A stretch of DNA of 64,000 nt from Taxawa tesnikishii (nom. ined.) (Eukaryota > Ascomycota > Dothideomycetes > Dothideales). The stretch lies in the NCBI GenBank assembly GCA_030247885.1, contig JAPDRO010000017.1:62001-126000 (forward strand), in the 5' to 3' direction. The notes beneath the pieces are model-generated. The model worked only from the letters and a program-made list of their open reading frames with translations. It was not told the DNA's origin and searched no databases. Position numbers and translations under genes: made by a program. Of the stretch, positions 55,268-64,000 are shown one piece after another (the first letter of the stretch is position 1; the number at the start of each line of letters is the position of its first letter).

Positions 55268-58200
55268 TCACTGGCGTTTGCGTGTCGCGATAGACCAGCT
55301 GACCCATTCGGTGAAGACGCTCGGCTGCACCGACGACTTGGGATCGAGGTACCATTCGGCTTGGAGGCGCGTATACGCGTTCGCCACTTCGGTGTACATC
55401 TTGACGTCTTTGTTGAGGAGGATCTTGGCCACGAACAGGCTGGAGCGGCTGCAGGCGTTGCTATGCAGTTTGGACGCGTTGGCCTTCATCTCTGTGTGGA
55501 TGTTGTTGAAGATCTCCATGAGATCGTCCGTGTTGTCTGGTTGTGGGAGCTCTTTGCTCTTGCTGCACGAGTCGAAGTATTGCTTGAGCACATTGAAGGC
55601 TTTGTCGGAGACGGCTTTGCTAGTCGTTGTGCGGATTAGCACCGTCAAAGGCATGATCAGGTCGAGCGCGAGCGGGTTGGCGTGGGCTTGCTTGACATAG
55701 ATAATCAAGAGATCGAGAACGCGGCTCTTGAAGTTAACGATAGTCTCTTTGGCGTCTTTGTTGTCCTTCTTCTTCGTGCTAGTCTTCGCCCTTTCTTTGA
55801 AGATGGTCGTGAGGTGCCCATCAAGTGCCTCCATCTAGCCGGAACGTTAGCACTGCGACTTGCAACGCACTGAGACTGCCTACCTGGTCATCATCCATGT
55901 CACTCCCGTCAGACTCTTCGTCGGAATCCCCACCAGCACCCACTCGGGATGTGCCAAGCGCCTCCGCCAACTTCATCTCAAATGCAGTGGTTTCTCCGTC
56001 TCCTTCGTTGTCATCCTCCTCGCCTTCAGACTCTGTGCTGTTTTCCTCGTCTCCGGGAGATTCGGCGTCTTCGTCATTCGCCCCGTCAATCATCTCTACG
56101 TCGGAATCATCTAGACCCTCGATATCGCTGTCGTCCTCTGCACCATCGACTGCTTCTTCTTCTTCTTCTTCTTCTTCTTCTTCTTCTTCTTCTTCTTCTT
56201 CTTCGTCGTCGCCAGCTTGCTCAAACAGTTCCTGCTGCCCTGTCATGTTTTCCTTCTTCTCCAAGATGTCCAGCATGGATTGCAGTCCATCCGTGGTCAA
56301 ATCGGCAGCAAACGCTGTGAACACCTGCTCAGCCAACCGCTTGTAGATTGACGACGGTTTTGAGACGAAGCTCAGGAGAATTTCCACAAGCGTGGTGGAG
56401 GAGTCGTCGTTCTTCCCCAAGATCTGTAGACTTCTTCGAGGTCTGATAGCACGGATACGACGTCTGCTTCCCCGTTGTAGACTTGGATGATAGACAGGGA
56501 ATAAAGCAACTTGAAGGCACGGTAGGCGGCTCTTTGCGAACCTTCCATCTTGCGTTCCTTATCTACGAGCTTCGACAGTGTCTTGACGGCCTGCTTCAGG
56601 ATACCGGACACAGTCTCGTCCGCGCTAAAGAATAGCTTCGATGTTGATTGCTTAGCATACAGCCGTGTGGCGATAGTAAAAGGCAGGACGAACTCGCTGT
56701 CAATTTTGGCCGTTAGTACATGTGTGAGGCATGAGACCATGCGAGCTTGGAACACTTCTTGAGACGCCTTCGTAAACGGCGGAGAGGCAGCCTTGTCTGA
56801 GTCCAGAGCCCCGTATCCGAGGTCGACCATGGTCTCGAAGAGGGATACCCACGGCGTGTTGGACGGTCCACCGTCTGCGACAAGGATAGGCTCTGGACGC
56901 CTCCGTCGTGCGAAGTTTAGAAGCATGTCCGCAAGCATGCGTCTTCTGGAGTCCGCCTGGGCTTGTTCAACCGTTCCCGGGCTCAGAGCGAGCTTTCCGA
57001 TGAGTTTGGTTATGTCAGATGCGCCCTCAGCGTCTGCACGGGAGAGCAGCTCGTCTACCGTCTTCGTTTTTGTGAGTTGGTCAAAGTTGATCGCTCCATG
57101 CCCAGAAATAAGGGCTTCGACGAAAGTGGGCACAGCGTCAGCGTCCGCCTTCGCGCGCTGAACAATCTGATCCAAAGGACCCTTGGCAGCATCGTGTAAG
57201 TATCTATCCTTCTCGTTCCTTTGATTGATAATGCATCGCACAATGTTCGAGCCGAACAGGCAGTGAAGCAATGCTGTAGGAGTCACCACAGGAGTCAATG
57301 CCAGTGATAGGATCTGCAGACCAAGAGCTTTGCGTTCTGTGCTTGCTGATGCTGAGAACAATCCGTTATCTACAGCTTCAATCCAGAACTTTTCAAAATC
57401 CGATGCTTTGTCCTTCTTGCTAGGCTTGTACCGTTCAGCCAAGCGCCGAAGGACAAGCTGCCACGCGAAACTAGGACTGCTCTGAGGCGCACCAGTACTT
57501 TCCGCCTGATGGGTTCCTTCTTCGCCAGGCTGAGCGCTGCTGTTACCTCGCAAGATCTTCGCCACAGTGGTGCGCTCTTTGGATGAAAGCGGATCGTTCT
57601 CGTGCCAAACTCCCTTGGGCAGGTTAATTGTCGGAAAGCCGCGACTTGCTGTGAGCCAAATAGCGATGCCTTCGGGTGTCTTCGCAAGCTTGCGAGCTTG
57701 CAACTTCTTGATCATGTCAGATGGAAATTGCACATCCACGTCACCCTCCTGTGCAACCTGCACCAGGGTGAGCAGGGACTCATGCAACATCAGACCGCAT
57801 TCTCTACGAAGCCAGATGGTTTCTGTTGCGAGCGAATAAACTAGGTCGAGAAGCGATTCCCAGTCCGCAAGTGGCGCGCCTTTCCGGAATAACAACTTGC
57901 TCTGGACTAGGCATTTCAGAGCGAAGCAGCGGCCTAGAAGGTAGTTTTTGCGTTCCTGACCAGATGTGTTAGTGTTGTGTCTTCCTCTCCCGACTTGACA
58001 ACGATCCAACGCTAACCTGACTGTTGCTCCTCACTTCAGGCTCGGTATGCGTGACAACTCTCTCTATCAGTGCAGCGACACGTAGATCAACATTGTCCGC
58101 CGTCTTTTCTCGCAGTTCCGCCGTGAGTCGGAAGACTTCTGTGAGCGCTACTGAAAATCCGGAGCGTGCTGCCTTACGACTGCTGCAAAGACCCTTGATG

Positions 58201-58430
58201 AGCCTGGTGAGAACACCGTCTAGTTTTTCGGCTTCTGCAGATACTGTGCGAACGAGTTCAGCAGCAGCCTTCAGGCGGACCTGCTTGACATCGTCCGCTA
58301 AGTCATTGTAGAGCTTCGCCAGCTGTTTATCGGCTTCAGTATATCCCACGCGCCGCTTGCGCGAAGGATGGATGGAATCCTCAGCTGCGACGCTTTTGCT
58401 ATCTTCATCTCTGCGGCGTTTGCCAGCCAT
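55268..58430 (-). CDS. POL5: POL5 / MYBBP1A-family nucleolar protein
   Basis: Nucleolar HEAT-like protein needed for rRNA production; despite the name "DNA polymerase V" it is not a polymerase. Three exons: 58017-58430, 55884-57955 and 55268-55834, about 1017 residues. It begins MAGKRRRDEDSKS with a basic nuclear signal (RKRR). The first domain has KQLAKLYNDLADDVKQVRLK and RLIKGLCSSRKAARSGFSVA; exon 2 opens ERKNYLLGRCFALKCLVQS, a family landmark. Then LQARKLAKTPEGIAIWLTAS, a long helical-repeat region and an acidic tract with about 20 consecutive acidic residues encoded by a GAA microsatellite. Exon 3 is helical (HTEMKANASKLHSNACSR). One base seems missing at CCCC 56415-56418 (between EEVYRS and GKNDDSSTTLVEILLSF). 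Confidence 0.88.
56153..56204. repeat. (TTC)n microsatellite coding for poly-Glu
   Basis: An uninterrupted trinucleotide repeat of about 17 units inside POL5; on the coding strand it is GAA/GAG and gives a polyglutamate tract in the acidic region. Confidence 0.9.
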
Positions 58431-61400
58431 CGTATTTACTGATGTGGTGTAGTGACTGGGTGACGGAGGCGAGATCGCGCTTCACGCCAAAAATTTCCCT
58501 TCAATTGAGCCGAAGCTAGCCCGTATATCATAATGCCAAGCATCTGTTTACGGGGTATGTTATTCAAGCAGCAGTGTCAGATTAATTGCCGACTTCTCGA
58601 ATCAATGTGTGCTTGCATACAGAGATTTTTCTCACCTCGGCTGTAGAATTTTCAGCCCTCGATGTTACGCGCTCTATTGCTCCTGAGAACGGATTGGGTT
58701 ATACAGCAGCCAATCTCTGAACGTTTGCAATCAAATGCACAATCTCACAATCCATGTCCATGCACAGCCTATACAGTGATGCTCATCACAACGCACTATT
58801 ACCCATAGCGCAACGGTGCTCGGAGTCGCCTTGTATAAGGAGCATCCAACGGTAAGTGCAATTCGGGCGTTTGGAAATGAAGAAGCAATGCATCGGCAAA
58901 GCGTATCTGTACCGTCAATGCAGACGTCGTCGCTCCCCACTGATGAAGAGCATGATCTCATCTACAACGGCGATGCTGCGAACCAATGCCGTTGAGCCTC
59001 TGGTCTGGGAATTCGTGACAATAGCCGTGAAGGATTCGTCACGTCTCATGGGGCGACAGAGGAAGGATTCTGTCAGAATGCAGGAGAAGGAATACGACGG
59101 CGAGTAGCAGAGGTTCTTGTACAGCCAATGCGTTCGGTACCATGACCAACAGAATGAATACAGTTCGCTGATACTGCGGTCTTATGCGGCCTAACGTGAG
59201 TAAAGAGAAGATTTTCTGCAGAAGAATGCGTGAGATGCGGGCCGTTAACCGCAACGCCCACAATTTGGCCCACATTCTTCCAGAGAACATGCATGGCGCG
59301 GATGTCCGTTGCTCTGGCATTGGGGATTTTTTTGCGGTGGATATGCACACTCTTCACTCAGACCGGCGTGCATGTCCTCGATCACGCCAAGTCGTACATG
59401 GGGTCGCGGTCCGCTTCACAACAGAGTTTCAGCTGCAGCATTTCATACTTTTTGGTTGTCAACTGGGGACAGCGGAGAGCGTCTTTTGGATGTTCTAGAC
59501 GTCGCGTGCGCCATAGTAACACGTCCGAAGTCGCCGGAAGTGGGCATTTACTGTATGGCGGGAATGGTGAGTAAAGCCGGTCGAACCAAATCCGGAATCG
59601 CGCAGCCCAACTTTCGCGTTTTAGCTCTGTTTATCCCCAACGCGCCCCGCGTCCTCCACCGAAGCGCTTGACGGCCATTCCACCCGACGCCTTTGCCGGT
59701 CGTTATGTGACACAGCAAGCTCCGAAGTCGAGTTACGCAACCTTGCAGCACATCCCATATCGCGGCTAGGCGCTGCTGCGTGGTTTTTCCGTTGGCAGTT
59801 ATGGTGGCCGATAGGCGGAGTCGAAAGGCTGCATATCTAGCCTGAGTGCATTGACGTGTCAGCTCGCCATGACGAGACTTCGCAGCAGAGCGAGCGCGCG
59901 TCCTGAGCGCGCGAACGGCTGTATATTGATTGCAGAGGAATTGGCCCTGAGACTTTCCTACGCTGTTACAGTTGACGAGGACGAAAACTTGGATTTGTAC
60001 GGCCTCTGGATTCAGCGGCGCTGGATCTCTTATGCATAGCCATTGCTGTGTTAAGATCTGCAGCGGCAGGATGACGTCGCATGGTATGCTGAGAATCGAA
60101 AGAAACCATGATTGGAAGTGGGTTCTTCGATTACAGTGACCAGAGGGCTTTGCTGGCTCGCGTGGCCGCAGGGCACGCAAGGACATCTTCAGGCACGCCG
60201 TTCCGTTCACGGGCCACCAACGTGCCAAGCGTACTTTACGTGGGCGCTTCTTGCCCTCGAAATTGACCGGTTTTTGCTGTTAATAAGAGCGTATTACGGG
60301 CGGCTACGAGAAGATCATCTAGCCGCTTTCGAGCGGAGCGACCAACGGGAGTGCTGGACAGCACATTGTTTTCGAGCGAATATCTTGCGAATAAGCTTAT
60401 ATGACGAAGTGGAGCGCGTTGGAATTAGGAAGTGATCAGAAAAGATCATCCAGGCGAAGTCCAATGAAACCTCGTTACCGGGTGAAGTGCACAGGGGCTC
60501 TCACACAGCTACACAAAGGCTTTGTAAGACTCCGATCCAGATCCGCGGGCAGGAGGATCAGATGTGAGATGTAACAGACGAGTCGCGTGTGGAGCGAGTG
60601 AGCCCTTGCTGTACCAGAATCAACAGATTGTAAAGTTTGCACGGGTCACGGCGGCCCTTGTGTGCCCTGGCTTGGGAGGCTATGGGCTGTGCGCGGTGCG
60701 ACGAGCAAATCCTGGGACAAACGCAGATGCATTTGCATTGCAGCGAGTAGCGAGCAGCGAGCAGCGAGCAGCAAGACGATGAGATGCAGGTACGGGCTCG
60801 CTTTGCAGCGAAGTTGAGGCGCTTGGCACGGAAGATGGTAAACTCTGTTGCGGTTGTTCGGGCTTCGGTTGTTGCGTGATGGGGAACGTGTGGGCACTGC
60901 GATCTTCACATCGTCGATATAGAGCGTTGATTCCTACGGACAACCTTGGTGCTAAGGCGAGCGTGTCTGGCACCAGTCATGCCGGCCTGACGCAGGAAAC
61001 GGACACGAGCGTTGTGATTTGCCTGAGTTGCCGCTGCTACAGCACGCCTTTGGCAGCTAGCGTGCGTTGGTGGGCATGCAGCTAGTCAAGCGAACGCTGA
61101 GGCCCTCCAGACGACTATGTCCGTGAACGGGACGGGATGTACCAGAACGTGAGACGTGTGGGGGGAGGAGGACATGGCAAGCTTGCCTTGCTCCTGCAAC
61201 CTGCGCAGCTCGTTACCAGGGCGATACCCTGTCGGCTTCACCACCTTTAACTGAGCCCACCAGCTTCTTCCTCCTACCCATTGTCGTTCCTTAAAGAGGC
61301 ATTCGGTCTCCCGCTGTCGTTCGGGCCTGCCTACTGTGCATCAACAGCGAGCTTGTTTGAGCCATTGGACTGCTATATCATCGAATATCCGGCCATTGGA

Positions 61401-61693
61401 CCACTGGACCTCCGACACGCCCAACTCGCAGCACCCTATGCACGCCCGATCTCGACAGCTCGACCAGTCACGTCTGACCAGCCTGCACAACACCACTGCA
61501 AGGGGACTTTAACTGGTATTCTAGCAGTGCATACCGATTGGACATCGCAGTGCAACGATATCTGTACCTGCATCGACCTTCTCGAACGCATCCAATTCTG
61601 GAGGTAAAGGTTTAGAACACCATCCATCCCTCTCCTCAGCCAGCAGCATATACACTCTTCCGTACAATATCAACCCTGTATCCTCTCTCGACA
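58431..61693. other. 3.2-kb gene-free region between POL5 and MIH1
   Basis: Divergent promoter space. I examined both strands: ORFs up to 226 codons (59548-60228, minus) have no motif and look like composition artefacts. A short CAGCGAG-type tandem array lies at 60742-60775. Sequence from about 61250 on is pyrimidine-rich and probably forms the MIH1 leader. A long leader with upstream ORFs would fit a cell-cycle phosphatase gene but is not shown. Confidence 0.4.
60742..60775. repeat. 7-bp tandem repeat (CAGCGAG type)
   Basis: Four to five consecutive GCGAGCA/GCGAGTA units. Confidence 0.75.
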
Positions 61694-63540
61694 ATGATGG
61701 AATTCTCGTCTCCGTTGGCTGCCATGCACCCTCCTCCTCGGCCTGCCTGGGTCAACTGTCGAGACATGCCCGCTTCTCGCCCGATGTTCTCTGGAGCTCA
61801 AACCTACGGAGCCAACAGCTTCAACTTCCGGGATCTCAGCATGAAGAAGCCATCGACCGACTATTTCACCATGAAGGCTCCCGTCAGAGGCTCTTCGCCC
61901 ACTGCCAGCTTGGCAGCGGATCTGTCGACTAATTTCCACATCGACAAGAGGTACAATGCATTCCACGGGTAACAGGTCTAGACCTAGCTCACATTCTGCA
62001 GTCCTCAGCTGCCCACTCCACGCCGTTCGCTGTTCACCACGAACCTCTTTGCTCCCCGCAGTGCTATGGGTAGGTTTCAGCATGTCTAAAACAGCGTGGC
62101 TCGGAACAACGGCTGACACCAGGGAAAGAACATCTCACCACCCCGCCCGTTGACTACGAAGGAGCTACCACCCCGCCGATCCCATCTTCCTCCCCAGGCA
62201 TTGACATGATGGATGTCTCACCTCTTCCCCACAAAGCACCCTGCTTCGTTGCTCGCGTCACCCTTCCATCGCCGTCCCCAGAGCCAACCCCAAGCGATGA
62301 TTACATGCTTGTGCATCAGTCCGGGGGCACACTCTAGGAGTGCCAGGTCATGAGACAATGTTCCCAGTTCAACCTCCAGTGCAGCCGCAACCCAGAAGAT
62401 CGTTACACAGGCCTTCGCTGTCCAGGAACAAAGCATACTCTACAACGAGCGTTCCCCAGAAAGAGAGGACACCACTTCCTACATTCAAGTTCGGCAACGG
62501 CGTGTCAGGGTTGTCTTGCTCTTCGACTCCAACATTGGTGGAAGCTTTCACCGAGTCACCAATGGAGGAAGCTACCCCCACCCCTTCACCATGAACCTCA
62601 TGCCTCCACCCTCCCGCCGCACTTCACTTTCGGCTCAGGGTCGCAGCAATGGGTCACCAATGGGTCAAGTCAAGAAAGCGGCCCCTCGTCCCCGCAAGCA
62701 ATTCCGCAGATCCCACAGCATGTTCGAGCATCCTGGCGATGTGATGAAGCAAGACAGCCCAGACTACGAACCACCACCAAGCCTCGGATCCGTTATGGAC
62801 ATTGATGAGCCTTACAAGCAGAAGCTTCCTCACTTCGTCTCTGAAAGCGAACCAGACAGCCTTCCCCGCATCCATCAAGATACCATGATCAACGTCTTGA
62901 AGGGAGAGTACAATGCCCACTACGACAAGATCGTGGTCGTCGATTGCCGATTTGAGTACGAGTACAACGGTGGTCATATAGACGGCGCTGTCAACTACAA
63001 CGACAAGGAGCTCCTCGCACAGAGACTATTCGACGAGGCCTCGTCGACCCCCAACACCCTCCTCATCCTTCACTGCGAATACTCCATTCATCGTGCACCG
63101 CTGATGTATGTCCCGAACGCCGAATATTCATTGAGATCATTGCTGACAAGTACTGCAGGGCCAAGTTCGTCCGCAACAAGGACAGAGCCGTCAACGACTT
63201 CCAGTACCCCAAGCTCACCTACCCCGAGATGTACATTCTCGAAGGCGGTTACAGCAAGTTCTTCTCCAACCATAGGACCATGTGCTTCCCTCAAAACTAC
63301 GTTGAGATGGAAAACAAGGACCACGAGTACGACTGCGAGAAGGGCTTGGCCAAGGTCAAGCAACGGGTCAAGCTCAACAGGGCGCAGACCTTTGCCTTTG
63401 GCCAACAGTTTTGCCAGATGGAGGACAGCCCCACCGCCGTATCACGCCTTGGGCCGCGCAGTAACAGCATGATCGCCGCGAGTCCAGATCACAGCTTCAG
63501 TCCTCTGGGCAACTTTGCTCGACGCATGGCCTCTTACTAA
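61694..63540 (+). CDS. MIH1: M-phase inducer phosphatase (Cdc25/Mih1)
   Basis: Dual-specificity phosphatase that removes inhibitory Tyr phosphate from Cdk1 at mitotic entry. Exons 61694-61950, 62002-62069, 62123-63105 and 63159-63540. The N-terminal regulatory half contains [17 protein letters not shown] at the exon 1/2 junction and many Ser/Thr-Pro sites. The rhodanese-type catalytic domain has [40 protein letters not shown] and the active-site loop [10 protein letters not shown] (HCx5R with Cys and Arg present), followed after the last intron by [15 protein letters not shown]. Two base losses are apparent in exon 3: at or near GGGGG 62323-62327 (before GVPGHETM) and CCCC 62581-62584 (before [13 protein letters not shown]). 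The catalytic half is intact and ends RMASY. Confidence 0.92.
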
Positions 63541-64000
63541 GCCATCATCACTTCCTGCGTTTCTCTGCGTGCATTGCATGGCGTTTCCGGCATAGAACGG
63601 GCGGTGTCTCCACCTGATTATCCTTGCATAGCGAGTCCTTCCATCTGCGGCGTTCAAGCGATCGATTTTATTCGGCGTTCGATTTCGGTTTTTATGTATC
63701 ATGGCGTCCCGGCGTGTCCGCCTCACACTCGGTTGGGATATGAGTGGGCAGCCTCATCATGGTCGGCGTCCGGTCCACAACGGTTTCATTTTGTTTAGAG
63801 CGTATACCCTTCTAGGGCTCGAGCTAACTCGCCCTCTTTCTTACTGCCTTTCCCATCGGATCTTAGCCACAGACGAATGGCTTGGGTTACTTCTTCTTTC
63901 CACCACATCTGATTTTTTTCCCTTGCAGCAAGAACAGTACCGACTTTGATGGCAACGGCGTCACGGTTTCACGATGGCAAAAGAGCAACTGCCTGTTCCA
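63541..64000. other. 3' flank of MIH1 to window end
   Basis: No gene seen; downstream sequence is T-rich. Confidence 0.35.

Noticed and set aside
59548-60228. 226-codon ORF on the minus strand
   Set aside because: No motif, irregular composition and no splice context; probably chance in GC-balanced DNA.

Overview
The window comes from a filamentous ascomycete (Pezizomycotina; a Dothideomycete is my guess). Support: 50-120 nt GT-AG introns in most genes, family members with fungal features (fungal JHD1-type JmjC protein, SesB-like NLR, REV1-like BRCT protein, Mih1/Cdc25), a tRNA with a short intron, and an AT-rich DNA transposon whose mutations look like repeat-induced point mutation (RIP). 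No searches could be run; names rest on motifs and recalled family sequences.

Layout. 0-14 kb: 5' end of MED4 (minus), an S/T-rich membrane protein, a secreted FPTGFPT-repeat protein with two Kex2 sites, SF3B6 (minus), and a large PHD+JmjC demethylase. 14-24 kb: RAD21 cohesin subunit with separase-like sites, PMR1-type Ca2+/Mn2+ ATPase (minus), a Caps_synth-type glycosyltransferase (minus), a GNAT acetyltransferase (minus). 25-35 kb: PPM1 and RPB5 (divergent), a bestrophin-like channel, BFR1 (minus) and a PQ-loop protein (divergent). 35-45 kb: an accessory island with a small orphan gene, a RIP-mutated Fot1/Pogo element with 49-bp inverted repeats, and a hydrolase-NACHT-repeat NLR gene (minus) carrying a MITE-like insert in an intron. 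Two blocks of duplicated non-coding sequence bracket this island. 45-64 kb: BRCT protein, tRNA-Arg(ACG), lysophospholipid acyltransferase (minus), two unknown genes, dienelactone hydrolase (minus), POL5/MYBBP1A (minus), a 3.2 kb gene-free stretch and MIH1/CDC25.

The genes are mostly unrelated housekeeping genes, as usual in fungi; divergent pairs (PPM1/RPB5, BFR1/PQ-loop, acyltransferase/unknown) share short promoters.

The most striking window-wide signal is about sixteen apparent single-base losses, nearly all at short homopolymers, which break conserved genes (RAD21, PMR1, BFR1, PQ-loop, BRCT, dienelactone hydrolase, POL5, MIH1, NLR and others). The uniform direction and context suggest homopolymer undercalling in the assembly rather than gene decay, and the affected CDS entries should be read with that in mind.
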